A stretch of 64,000 nt of DNA, taken from G963665405 sp963665405. Lineage in GTDB: Bacteria; Chloroflexota; Dehalococcoidia; Lucifugimonadales; G963665405. The notes below the pieces were generated by a model. It was given only the letters and a program-made list of their open reading frames with translations, ran no database searches and had not been told where the DNA came from. Position numbers and translations under genes: made by a program. Below are positions 39,871-48,642 of this stretch, piece by piece (within the stretch, counting starts at the first letter, position 1; every line of letters starts with the position of its first letter). The DNA lies in NCBI GenBank assembly GCA_963665405.2, contig CAXXUH010000004.1, forward strand, positions 620,001 to 684,000, written 5' to 3'.

Positions 39871-41581
39871 AGCCCGAATCCACCGAAGGTATGACGTTGC
39901 AGCAGCAGAATGGGTGATGAGGGGCAAAGGGAGGCGATGGTCCGGGCACGATTCGGGTAAATGGGGCCGGTGTCTGTCTTCAGCCGCCGCGGGGAGACCT
40001 TGTGACCGTCTGGGGACGTTGGGTAGGGCGAGATGGCGGGGAGAGGACGCGGCGAGAGGTGCTCGCGGACCGGACTGGCGCGAGTTTGCGGGGACGTTCG
40101 GTTGGGCGGATGGCGGGTCAGTTGCGGACGGGCGCCGTCAGGCTGGGAGTGGAATCGCTCGCAGCCGTGCCAGGGCGCGACTGAACTGGGTTTCCCAAGG
40201 CCAGCGCTGTGGCAGATGCAGGGTGAGGCGGCGTGCCGAGGGGGTGAGCCGTCCGGCCAGGGAGAAGAACCGTCGCCGAAGGGTCTTGGTGGTCGCGATC
40301 TGCTCGCCCAGACCGATCCGCGCCGTCCAGCGGGCCAGGTTGTGGGCCATCACCTGTACCGCCAGCCAAGCGCCGTTGGCGGCGAAGCGGCCGGACGGCA
40401 TGTGGTTCAGACCGACGCCGTACTTGAGGTCTCGAATGGCGTTCTCGGGCGTGGCGGCGGTGGTCGGCCTCCAGTTCCAGGGTCTCTCCGTCCCGGTCGG
40501 TGATGAAGCCGTGATAGCTGTAGGTGGCGAAGAGGGCCAGTTGGGAACCGGGCGTGGGCTTCACCCGCCGGACGATGAGCCGCACCGGTGCGGCGCCGGG
40601 CTCAGTCCGGAAGGGGGTGTAGGTGGTCTGCGCCACATCGGCGGCGCCGTCCATCCAGTAGGGGACCGGCGTCCAGTCTGCATCGGGAATCGCCTCGATC
40701 AGGTTCCGCAGGCTTTTGTGCTGGCGGATGGTGATGGAGAAGCGGACATCCATCTCACGACAGGCGGCGACGAGAGCGTGGGCGTAGAAGCCGCTGTCGG
40801 CCCGCGCCGTAAGTTGCCCGCTGGCCCCGGCACGGCGAACCCGGCTCACCGTTTCACGCAGGAAGTGGGCGGCGCCCCGAGCGGTGTTGGCGCGGCCCTC
40901 GCGCAGCCGGGACATCAGCACGTCGCCGGTGCCGGCGGCGACGGCCAACAGGGGGTGATAGCCCCGCTTGCCGGTATAGCCGTGGTGGCGCGCTCCCTCC
41001 TTGGCCAGTCCATAGGTCTCGCAGATGGTCGAGTCCAGGTCGATGGTCAGGGGCGAGTCGCCGGGTCCGGCCCCAGCGGCCCAGGCCCGGGCCAACAACT
41101 GGCGGCTCACGCGGTCGAGTTGACGGACATGCCCCCACCGGAAGCTGCGCAGGAAGGTCCCCAGGGTGGATGGCGCCTTGACCACGCAGCCTAGAACACC
41201 GACCGTCCCACCAGCGCGCAGCGCATCGGCGTCGTCGATGCAGTCGCCGCCAGCCAGCGCGGAAGCGACCAGCGTCAGCATCTTGTCCCCCGTGTTCGCC
41301 CGTCCCGGCGCGCCGCCGAGGTCAAGGTGATGGTCGACGAGTTCTCGCAGGCCCAGGTGCCGGGCGAGGGTGGCCGGCACGAGCAGGCCGGCATTGGCCA
41401 CCAGGCGATGGTCGTCAAAGAGGATGCGGATACGGTCGGGTTTGTTCTGTGGCAGCATCTATTGGGTGCTCCTTGTTTCCGCGCGGGTTTCTGTTCCAAA
41501 ACCATTATCCCAGATTCAGAGGAGCACCCTCTAGCTTCTTCATGGGCTGTCCCCAAGGCCGTCATTCGGTGGATTCGGGCT
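39871..41581 (-). mobile_element. IS1380-family element, copy 1 (transposase frameshifted)
   Basis: The 1,711-bp element has inverted ends agcccgaatccaccga (39871 on) and tcggtggattcgggct (to 41581). It is nearly identical to the copy at 60209-61924, with a handful of substitutions and one 5-bp deletion near 40447. I found no convincing target duplication: the flanks are ccta on the left and tagc on the right. The right end cuts an FRG-domain gene remnant. Confidence 0.88.
40138..41458 (-). pseudogene. IS1380-family transposase, inactivated by a 5-bp deletion
   Basis: The frame begins MLPQNKPDRIRILFDDHRLV at 41458 and follows the IS1380 DDE transposase through LTIDLDSTICETYG (first Asp) and ARADSGFYAHALV (second Asp). 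Compared with the intact copy at 60476-61801, five bases (at about 40447) are missing in the segment encoding RHAEIEN. The deletion removes the third catalytic residue (Glu) and shifts the frame; the proper C-terminus (MPSGRFAANGAWL) continues in another frame to 40138. This copy can only move if the other supplies transposase. Confidence 0.92.
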
Positions 41582-41582
41582 T

Positions 41583-41747
41583 AGCTGAAGTTTCCAATCC
41601 CGGGAAAAGCGTTTCTTGGGTAATGTTCATTAGACGTAGGTCCTTCATCATCTCAGGCTTGTGCTTTCCTTCCAAGGTTAGCTTATAGTGAGCATAGGCC
41701 GGGACCCTTTCGTTCCATTGCTGAATGCTATCGCGCTCGAACTGTTC
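41583..41747 (-). pseudogene. FRG-domain protein, C-terminal remnant
   Basis: Reading the minus strand from 41747 gives about 55 residues: EQFERDSIQQWNERVPAYAH, then YKLTLEGKHKPEMMKDLRLM and NITQETLFPGLETSA. The end resembles the C-terminal part of FRG domains (tLFPgLd..A pattern). An in-frame stop lies just upstream, and the IS1380 end cuts the frame at 41582. The rest of the gene is not in the window. FRG proteins are common in defence islands, but this remnant cannot function. Confidence 0.5.
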
Positions 41748-42095
41748 GTGGTGTCATCGCCGGTGAGAAAATGACCCATTAGCGCTGTCGACGTCCAGCG
41801 ATTATGTCAGGGTAATGGACCAGCGATTATGTCAGTGGTTGCTGTGTCAAGCCAATAGTTAACCAGTTCGATGATTGAGAAAGCCCCCACCTCCAGCTTC
41901 GTGTGACACCGTGGGTGGCAGTGATGGTGACTCGATCCGAGCGGAGCAGCCCGCGGATAAATGGACAACCCTGGCGGGATTGCCCACTTACCCACAGGCC
42001 GGTGGCTATGCGAAGGTGCGGTCGTGGCCTCCAGTTCCAAGTCTCTCCGTCAACGGTCGGTGATGTTGTTATGGACCGAAGGCGGTTCCACATGA

Positions 42096-42297
42096 TCAAG
42101 AGTGAGCAGCGAGCTCCCTGTCCGGATAGACAGGTGGACTTGAAGCCTCAACGTACTTTCGGACGGTGATGCGGGATATGCCCAATTCCCGGGCGATTGC
42201 CCGAAGAGAAAGGCCTCGACGCTTGGCCCTCTGCACTGCTTTCCAACGGGCTCGCTGACGAGGCGTCGGCGGTCTGGGTGGTTGAGCCTTAGGGTGG
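42096..42297 (-). pseudogene. ISL3-type transposase helix-turn-helix remnant
   Basis: A 66-residue segment (HPKAQPPRPPTPRQRARWKA, VQRAKRRGLSLRAIARELGI, SRITVRKYVEASSPPVYP) matches the N-terminal or linker helix-turn-helix of ISL3-like transposases. It lacks the rest of the protein. The frame extends upstream over unrelated DNA, so no real start is present. It is a decayed fragment inside the ISNCY-type element. Confidence 0.5.
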
Positions 42298-42358
42298 ACG
42301 GCTTCACTCTCGCGATCCGTGGTCAATCTCCCTGCGGCGAGTCCCCGGCCGATCGCGG

Positions 42359-43624
42359 TCATCGCTCCCAGTCCTTCTCGCTCGTGACCACCGATCCCGT
42401 TGGTGTCCATGCCTGCAGCGAGAGGTTCTCCACGGTGACGCTGCCAAGACCTCGAGTGGCGTTCAGAGTCCGGAGGACACCAGGACGCGGTGGCGCTTCC
42501 TGGGTAGGGACGATTTGGTTTTGATAGCACACTACTAGCTTGCCGTCCAATCGCTCCTGGACCACCACGTGCGCTCCAACGTAAGTGGACCGTTCGCTCG
42601 AAGGAAGCAGTTGGAGGGTATGCCAGTTGTACTTGACTGTGTTGTCTCTGGCCACCTTGCGGCTATGCTTGAAGCACAGTATGCCTGCCAGGTTCAGGTC
42701 CGGATCTGGAGAGCGATATGCGTTGGTGGACTGTGCTGGTGGCACCCCGAAGCGCTTGTTGAAGCGGGTCAAGAAAGCCCACAGGACTTGGTTGGCCTCT
42801 GAGATGGTTCTGGCCCCAGCCAGACGTAGTTCGGTCACCAGCCGATCCTGGAAGGTGCCGTTGGCCCGTTCTACCCGACCCTTCGCCTCCGGAGAACGCG
42901 CGAAGATCTGCTCCACCCCAAGCTCTGCCATCGCACGACCGAATTGGGTCGGCGCAGGCGATTGATGCGAGCCAGGTACATACTTGAAGACGGCGTGGCG
43001 GTCACTGTACAGGGCCAAAGGAACCCCACAACGCCGGATCAGCTCTTGCATGAGGAGGAAATAGCCATGAGTGTCCTCTTCATGGCGAAACAGTGCGTAG
43101 GGCACGGTGCTGGTGGCATCATCGATTGCCAACAGCAGGGTGCATCGAGGGCCCCGTTCTTCTAGCCAGGCATGAACGCTGCCATCTACTTGCACCAACA
43201 TGCCTTCCTGGCTCATGCGCTGGCGACGGACCCGATGCAGTGGGGGTCGACGTCGACGGGGGCTAGCCATGCCGGCGCCTACCAGGATACGCCGGACCGT
43301 AGAGCGCCCCAAGACGATCTCTTCCCGCTCTGCCAGGAGCTCGGTTAGGTGCGTATGATTTACTCTTGCATACCGTGTGCGTGCCAGGGCCACAACTTGA
43401 GTCCTGGCCTCCTCCGGGATGGAGTTGTTCGCTCGGCGACCTCGGTTCCCATGAGCCAGTGCGGCGGCACCCTCCTTCCGATACTCCGCCAGGATTCGCC
43501 AAACGTGGCGTTCACTCACTCCCAGAACCTCTGCCGCCTCATCCACTGATATCTGACCTTCCAGGATACCGTTGAGCACTTGGAGCCTTGCCTGTTCTTT
43601 CTGGGTCAATGTCAATCCTTTCAT
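42359..43624 (-). CDS. ISNCY-family (rve integrase-core) transposase
   Basis: The 421-residue protein starts MKGLTLTQKEQARLQVLNGI. A helix-turn-helix (ISVDEAAEVLGVSERHVWRI) and a second DNA-binding region (HGNRGRRANNSI) precede the DDE integrase core. The core has VQVDGSVHAWLEERG (Asp), LYSDRHAVF (Asp) and RSPEAKGRVERANGTFQDRL (Glu). The C-terminal beta domain is complete (VKYNWHTLQLLPSSERSTYV). Length and motifs fit a functional transposase. It lies between inverted repeats at 41824 and 43666. Confidence 0.85.
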   Translation of the reverse strand: MKGLTLTQKEQARLQVLNGILEGQISVDEAAEVLGVSERHVWRILAEYRKEGAAALAHGNRGRRANNSIPEEARTQVVALARTRYARVNHTHLTELLAEREEIVLGRSTVRRILVGAGMASPRRRRPPLHRVRRQRMSQEGMLVQVDGSVHAWLEERGPRCTLLLAIDDATSTVPYALFRHEEDTHGYFLLMQELIRRCGVPLALYSDRHAVFKYVPGSHQSPAPTQFGRAMAELGVEQIFARSPEAKGRVERANGTFQDRLVTELRLAGARTISEANQVLWAFLTRFNKRFGVPPAQSTNAYRSPDPDLNLAGILCFKHSRKVARDNTVKYNWHTLQLLPSSERSTYVGAHVVVQERLDGKLVVCYQNQIVPTQEAPPRPGVLRTLNATRGLGSVTVENLSLQAWTPTGSVVTSEKDWER

Positions 43625-43764
43625 GAACTGACATTTTCCCTGACCTGTTAACTACTGACATAATCGTAGACCATCGACATTAGCGCCGGAATGGAATTGA
43701 CCCACCTGTAAGCTGGGAGCATCTTGGCGTTGGGAGGAAACCCCAACATGGAGGTGCCCAAGAG

Positions 43765-45006
43765 TTGCTAAGAGGTGGGACAGTGAGAGAGCTATACGAG
43801 ATGAAGGGTCAGGGGCGATCGATCCGGGGGATCGCCAGGGAGCTGAGGATCTCTCGGAACTCGGTGCGCAAGTACCTGCGGTCGCCCGGAGTGCCGAAGG
43901 AGAAGCGGAGACGGCACCGGGGATCGAAGCTGGACCGTACACCGAGTACATCGATGGGCGGCTGTCCGACGGGCTTGAGAATTGCGTGGTGTTGCTGCGT
44001 GAGCTCCGTGTCCGAGGGTATAGGGGCGGCTACACGATCCTGATCCTGAAGGAGTACGTGCAGCCGCGTCGTCGCCGCAGACAGCCTCAAGCGACGATGC
44101 GGCTCGAGACGGGACCCGGAGAGCAGGCGCAGGTGGACTGGGGGAGCTTGTCGTACATCACAGAGGATGGGCGCAAGCGTAGGGTGTGGGCGTTCGTGAT
44201 GGTGCTGAGTTGGTCGCGTGCCATCTACGTGGAGTTCGTTCGCCGGGCTGACGTTGCGACCTTCATGCGGTGCCACATCAATGCGTTCGAGTACTTCGGG
44301 GGAGCACCGCGCCGGTGTCTGTACGACAACGCGAAGGTGGTGGTGTTGGGACGCGATGAGTCCGGTCGTCCCGAGTGGAATAGTCGAATGCTGGACTTCG
44401 CGTTGCGAGTCGGCTTCGAGATGCGACTATGCCGGCCGTATCGGGCGCAGACGAAGGGGAAGGTGGAGAGTGGGGTCAAGTACGTGCGTCGCAATCTGTG
44501 GCCAGGGGTGCGCTTCAGTGACGACGATGACCTCAACAGGCAGGCGCTAGCGTGGTGCGATGGGGTGGCCAACGAGCGGGAGCATGGGGACGACTCGGCA
44601 GCGGCCGAAGGCGCTACTGGTCAAAGAGCAGTCCCGTCTGCAGTCGCTACCGGAGCGGTCTGGTCTGAGGCCCTATCTGCGAGAAGAGCGCAAGGTGGGC
44701 CGCGACGGGTACGTGCATTGGGATGGTGCGTGGTACGGGGCGCCGTGGAGGTGGTCGTCCAAGACGGTGCAGGTAGGGCTGCAATCCACGATGGTGGAGA
44801 TATGGTCGGGTGACGAACGGCTGGCGGTGCATCCGAGAGCTCACAAGTCTGGGCAGAGATTGACCCTGCCCGGCCAGTGGGCTGGGCTGGTCAACGGGGA
44901 TGACGGTCCCAGGAGAGAGGCAGTGGCGGTCCAGGTGTCGGCAGGCGAGGTCGAGCGTCGTTCCCTGGATGTGTACGAGCTGGTGGCGGCCGGAGGTGTG
45001 GGATGA
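43765..45006 (+). pseudogene. istA: IstA transposase of IS21, two frameshifts
   Basis: The N-terminal helix-turn-helix (MKGQGRSIRGIARELRISRN, SVRKYLRSPGVPKEKRR) is in one frame. Near 43936 (ggaccgtac) a base is lost and the frame changes to VVLLRELRVRGYRGGYTIL, with the DDE core QAQVDWGSLSYI, CLYDNAKVVV and RPYRAQTKGKVESGVKYV. Near 44595 (tggggac) a G run appears to have an extra base and the frame changes to TTRQRPKALLVKEQ and the C-terminus. All catalytic motifs are encoded. Two single-base shifts inactivate the gene unless they are sequencing errors. Confidence 0.85.
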
Positions 45007-45839
45007 TCGCACTGGAGCAGGCCCGGCAGTACATGGAGGGCCTGGGACTCACAACAGCGGTCGAGATCCTGGACGGCACTCTCGACGCGGCAGCCAGCAA
45101 GCAGCTGCCGTACCCCGATATGCTGGCAGCCCTGCTGGGTGTTGAGGTGGCGGCCCGCAGAGAGCGTTACCTGACGACTAGGACGCGCTTGGCCCATCTA
45201 CCATTCCACCGGACACTGGAACAGTTCGACTTCAGCTTCCAGCCTTCGATAGACGAGCGCCAGGTCAAGAAGCTGGCGGCGCTGGCCTTCGTGGCCGAGG
45301 CCACCAACCTGCTGCTGTTGGGTCCTCCCGGCGTGGGCAAGACCCACCTGGCCGTGGCCTTGGCCCTGCGGTCAATCGAGAACGGATACGGAGCCTACTT
45401 CGTGTGTGCTTACGACCTGATGGAGGACCTGCGAAAGGCCAGGACGGAGCATCGGCTGGACCGGCGCATGAGGGTCTACCTGGCACCAAAGGTGCTTATC
45501 GTCGACGAGTTCGGCATCTGGCCCTACGACCGTGAGTCCGCCACCGCCTTCTTCAGCCTGGTCTCGGCCAGGTACGAGAGGGGCAGCATCATCCTGACGT
45601 CCAACAAGGGCTTCGCCGAATGGGGTGAGATGCTCGGTGACACCGTGATCGCAACGGCCATCCTCGACAGGCTGCTGCACCACAGCCACGTGCTCAACAT
45701 CCGTGGCGAAAGCTATAGGCTCAAGGACAAGCGGCACGCTGGGCTGCTGACCTCACAACAGCTGCTGACTGCATCATCGAAGGAGCAGGATCCTAGAACG
45801 GATCGGGATGGGGATGGGTCAAATCCAAACCGGCGTTGA
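45003..45839 (+). CDS. istB: IstB ATPase of IS21
   Basis: The 278-residue AAA+ transposition helper has Walker A (LLLLGPPGVGKTHLAVALAL) and Walker B (VLIVDEFGIWPYDRESA). Sensor motif SIILTSNKGFAEWGEMLGD and the C-terminal NIRGESYRLKDKR are typical. The N-terminal part MIALEQARQYMEGLGLTTAV is family-like. It overlaps istA by four bases for coupled translation. Its last ten residues are encoded by the right end of the element. The protein itself looks intact, although its partner IstA is broken. Confidence 0.93.
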   Translation: MIALEQARQYMEGLGLTTAVEILDGTLDAAASKQLPYPDMLAALLGVEVAARRERYLTTRTRLAHLPFHRTLEQFDFSFQPSIDERQVKKLAALAFVAEATNLLLLGPPGVGKTHLAVALALRSIENGYGAYFVCAYDLMEDLRKARTEHRLDRRMRVYLAPKVLIVDEFGIWPYDRESATAFFSLVSARYERGSIILTSNKGFAEWGEMLGDTVIATAILDRLLHHSHVLNIRGESYRLKDKRHAGLLTSQQLLTASSKEQDPRTDRDGDGSNPNRR

Positions 45840-46123
45840 CAACGCCGCCAATAATGAGCGCGACCGGTTTGTTCCTCAGGATCCTCTGGGAGACGGGTGT
45901 GCGGGTCACCGGGGCTATCCGGATCAGTCTCAGAGACGTCAACAGGGACGGTATTCGGGTGCTGGGGAAGGGGCGCGCGGAGAGGGTTTTGTTCGTGCAG
46001 GATAGGTTGCTCACCGCGATTCTGTTCTACGGCCAGGCTCAGGGACTGGACGGCGACGACTACCTGTTTCAGTCCCGTCGGGGCGGACACATAACGAAGC
46101 AACGCGCCGACCAGATCATCTAA
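45836..46123 (+). pseudogene. Tyrosine recombinase (integrase) fragment
   Basis: About 90 residues match the front part of the catalytic domain of phage/XerCD-type integrases: FLRILWETGVRVTGAIRISL (the first catalytic Arg region), RDVNRDGIRVLGKGRAERVL and DDYLFQSRRGGHITKQRADQ. The N-terminal arm-binding part is cut off by the IS21 right end. The HxLRH and GH...Y motifs downstream are missing, replaced by a tRNA-3'-like sequence at 46168. The fragment is non-functional and marks the scar of a former integrated element. Confidence 0.75.
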
Positions 46124-46167
46124 GGAGGCCGGGCGGAGGGCTGACCTGGAAGGGCCATCCCGGAAAT

Positions 46168-46186
46168 GCCCGGCGGGATTCGAACT
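46168..46186 (-). other. tRNA 3'-end-like sequence (possible attachment-site remnant)
   Basis: On the minus strand the bases read GTTCGAATCCCGCCGGGCA, the T-loop and acceptor 3' end of a tRNA. The matching 5' T-stem strand and the rest of a tRNA are absent. It lies 45 bp after an integrase fragment. Integrases often use tRNA 3' ends as attB, so this may be one edge of a lost island. The assignment is tentative because 19 bp may arise by chance in GC-rich DNA. Confidence 0.35.
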
Positions 46187-46562
46187 GACACGCGAGTTGT
46201 CACCTCATAGGGCAAGGGCAAGTTCCTTGCGGCCCGCAACGGGCCAGCGCTCCCCGATCCAACTCTGAGGAGACCCATCTTTGACTGAACCAGAGGAACC
46301 CAACTTTCCGAAAGGGCACTTAGGGCAAATAAGGAGTGGAAGCCTGCGACGAAGGACGTCAAGGCGGAACCCTTTTGGACCTGGCCATCGGAGATTGCCG
46401 GAGTCGCCCGCTGGTACTCCTGCCGCGACGGGTCGTCGAGGTCGCCATCGGACGCATAGAAGACGATCCCCGTCAGAACCGATCCGCCCGGCCCGACCGC
46501 CTTGATCCCCTAGATCGTCGCACTTCCTGCAAGATGCATTCGACATACCGGGGCCAGGGGAC
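46187..46562. other. Gene-free stretch
   Basis: The open frames here lack coding character and resemble no family I know. I see no repeat, promoter or terminator that I would defend. It separates the integrase scar from the TPR lipoprotein pseudogene. Confidence 0.5.
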
Positions 46563-47657
46563 CTAGCGCTCTTGCTTCCCTTGATCGATTTGACTCTCCA
46601 GAAGTTCACGGTCCATCCCAAGTTCTACTGCACGGTCAATATCTTGCTCGGCTAGCGAGTCCTCACCCAGGCGCGTATGGGCGAATGCCCGGTGGTAGTA
46701 GGCCACGGTAAACCGAGGGTCTATTCTGATGGCCTCGTCAAAGTCCTGTACGCCACGCTCACGCTGGCCAATCCTGACGTAGCTGACGCCTCGGTTGAAA
46801 TAGGCTTCGGCATCCTGAACGTCGATTCTGATGGCCTCGTCAAAGTCCTGGATGACCTGCTCGTACTGGCCCAAGCTCATATAGACAAAGCCCCGGCTCT
46901 TGCGGGCTTCGCCATTCTGAGGGTCTAGTCTGATGGCCTCATCATAGTCCTCGATGGCACGCTCAAGCTGGCTCAGGCTGTGATAGGCAACGCCGCGGTT
47001 TCGGTAGGCTTCGGCATCCTGAGGGTCTAGCCTGACGGCCTCGTCATAGTCCTCGATGGCACGCTCAGGCTGGCGCAGTCTGTTATAGGCAATGCCCCGG
47101 TTTCGGTAGGCTTCGGCATCCTGAGGGTCTAGCCTGATGGCCTGGTCAAGGTCCTGGATTACCTGCTCGAACTGGGTGTTCAAACTCATATGGGCAAAGG
47201 CCCGGCTCTTGTAGGGCTCGGCATCCTGAGGGTCTAGCCTGATGGCCTCATCGAATCGGGCTATAGCCTCCATATAGCGCCCGTCCTAACTTAGCGCCAG
47301 GCCAGCGGTCAAATGTTCTTCGGCAGTAGCCGTTGGTTGTGACGTAGGCGTAACCGCAGGAGCAGGTGTTGAGGTAGCGAGCTCGGTGGGCTGCGGGTTG
47401 GGCGTCGGAGTTGAAACAGGCACAGGCGATGAGGTCGGAGTTGAAACAGGCACAGGGGACGACGTCGGAGTGGGTGTGGCCGCCGGTACCACGCCCAACT
47501 CAGGCGCTTGCGTTGGAGAAGGCGCAGGGGCAGGGGTAGGCTCTCCGCAGGCCACGCCGGTTGTAACGGCGAGCGCTAGGACACCGATGACGAAGTATCT
47601 ATTCAATCCATTACCTCGGGGACGCGAACTCCGCATGCCTAGGGGACGGAGGTGCAC
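46563..47657 (-). pseudogene. TPR lipoprotein interrupted by an in-frame stop codon
   Basis: The first part (47657 to 47289) encodes a signal peptide with lipobox (VLALAVTTGVAC) and a Pro/Thr-rich linker with the repeat VPVSTPTSSP, ending EEHLTAGLALS. A TAG stop at 47286-47288 follows. The very next codons, in the same frame, read DGRYMEAIARFDEAIRLDPQ and go on for about seven TPRs to 46563. The first TPR (AGLALSxDGRYMEAIARFDEAI) spans the stop, so one nonsense change splits a single gene of about 360 residues. The TPRs themselves are near-regular, with the repeated block DPQDAEAYRNRGIAY. An internal start at 47273 could give a cytosolic TPR fragment. Confidence 0.8.
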
Positions 47658-47985
47658 CCGGGAGCAGATTGTATCATTCTACTGACTCCAAGGAGACGGT
47701 GGCAGCCGCGCCTGACGCAGCCCCCTTGCTGTGATGGCGACCGATTATCCGCATTCCTTCGAATGGACTTGCCAATAGGCCACCTTCGCCAAGCACGATG
47801 GGTACCTAAGCGGCTCCTGTAACCCACACTTCTAACCAGATTCTCCAAACATCCGGCGGCGGCTGCGGTATGATTCCTGGCTTCCCGAAGGCGGCAAGGT
47901 GCAATCAACGACGCCCACTGTGAAGCAATCCAGCCTTCCTTCCGGCTGAATCCACAGCCAAGGCCGGTACCGCTGGGAGGCGGAG
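47658..47985. other. Gene-free stretch
   Basis: No credible coding frame, repeat or RNA is seen between the TPR lipoprotein pseudogene and the truncated gene at 47986. The composition is mixed, and the short open frames have no family-like features. Confidence 0.5.
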
Positions 47986-48270
47986 ATGATGAAGAGCTAC
48001 AGGCTGGTTGTACTGATCGGCGCGTTCGGGCTGATTGTCACACTGTTGGGGGAATCTCCAGGCCCAGCCGTCATGTCGCTGAGCCAGGACGCCCAGGCTG
48101 TCTCGCTGCCCGATGGCGCGTCCACCGGCTGGTGGGCCGCGGTCCAGGACAATATCCGCGAGTCTGAGTACCATGTGACCTGGCAGGACCACACCTACCT
48201 GCCCGACCTGGCTGCTGCTTACCAGACCCCGAACCGGGCGCACAACCTGCGCACGTATTTTGCGCCGGAT
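47986..48270 (+). pseudogene. N-terminal fragment of an exported protein
   Basis: The first 95 residues look genuine: a signal peptide (MMKSYRLVVLIGAFGLIVTL then LGESPGPAVMS), followed by DAQAVSLPDGASTGWWAAVQ, DNIRESEYHVTWQDHTYLPD and YQTPNRAHNLRTYFAPDGVR. I know this kind of N-terminus only from large exported proteins of unknown function. After about 48270 the frame runs into the antisense of another gene start, and the sequence (LCRVEPEQETSAYDQDNGHQ) is no longer natural. The rest of the gene is deleted. Confidence 0.6.
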
Positions 48271-48387
48271 GGCGTCCGTCTTTGCCGAGTCGAACCAGAG
48301 CAAGAAACCTCCGCTTACGATCAGGACAATGGCCACCAGTGCGCCGAGACTCCCAAAGACCAGTGCCAGGATTCTTCCAACTGCCAT
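48271..48387 (-). pseudogene. N-terminal fragment of a membrane protein, opposed to the preceding fragment
   Basis: The minus strand from 48387 encodes MAVGRILALVFGSLGALVAI then VLIVSGGFLLWFDSAKTD, a clear N-terminal signal anchor. After about 48271 the frame enters the neighbouring gene in antisense and loses sense. Two unrelated gene starts thus meet tail to tail at 48270, which is best explained by a deletion or inversion junction. The gene cannot make its normal product. Confidence 0.5.
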
Positions 48388-48642
48388 CTTTCCACCTCCT
48401 TCGCCAGTCTGGGTAGAATCGGGAACCGCGGCAGGCTAGGCAAGGGCACAAGCTGCGTGCCCCTTGCAAGTAGCACATATGCGCGGGAGTAAAGCTCAAA
48501 TTTCATATTCCCCTTGACATCGACACTTCCGGTCACTAGTATTTGCTCGTGGCAGAAGAATACGTCGGTGGCGAAGCCATTCGTAGCGTGCCGTTTTCGT
48601 GGACAAATTCGAAAAATGGGATCGTGGTCTATGGAGGGTGTC

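Larger units (their letters stand above)
41824..43666 (-). mobile_element. ISNCY-type element with internal foreign fragments
   Basis: Inverted repeats cgattatgtcag (41824-41835) and ctgacataatcg (43655-43666) bracket a single transposase gene, and the similarity extends several bases inward. A second copy of the left repeat lies at 41799-41810, 25 bp outside. The 500 bp between the left repeat and the transposase stop hold pieces of other elements: an ISL3-type helix-turn-helix (42096-42297), a short block resembling IS1380 (about 42022-42064), and gctatgcgaaggtgcgg as in the IS5 transposase. The element is therefore a mosaic. Boundaries are tentative. Confidence 0.6.
43675..45842 (+). mobile_element. 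IS21-family element (istA frameshifted, istB intact)
   Basis: The left end (cgacattagcgccggaatgg, then aattgaccca from 43675) and the right end (gatgggtcaaatccaaaccg, then gcgttgaca, to about 45842) are imperfect inverted repeats sharing gcgccgg and ttgaccca. The two genes overlap by four bases. The right end abuts a tyrosine-recombinase fragment, and the left end abuts the right repeat of the ISNCY-type element, so the two elements lie head to tail. The exact ends are approximate. Confidence 0.8.

Noticed and set aside
39867..41585. Target-site duplications of the two IS1380 copies
   Set aside because: The adjacent 4-5 bases do not match on either copy (ccta/tagc and cgtt/tagg).
41773..41835. 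Two cgattatgtcag copies as a replication or operator iteron
   Set aside because: They match the inverted end of the ISNCY-type element and are better explained as its duplicated end.
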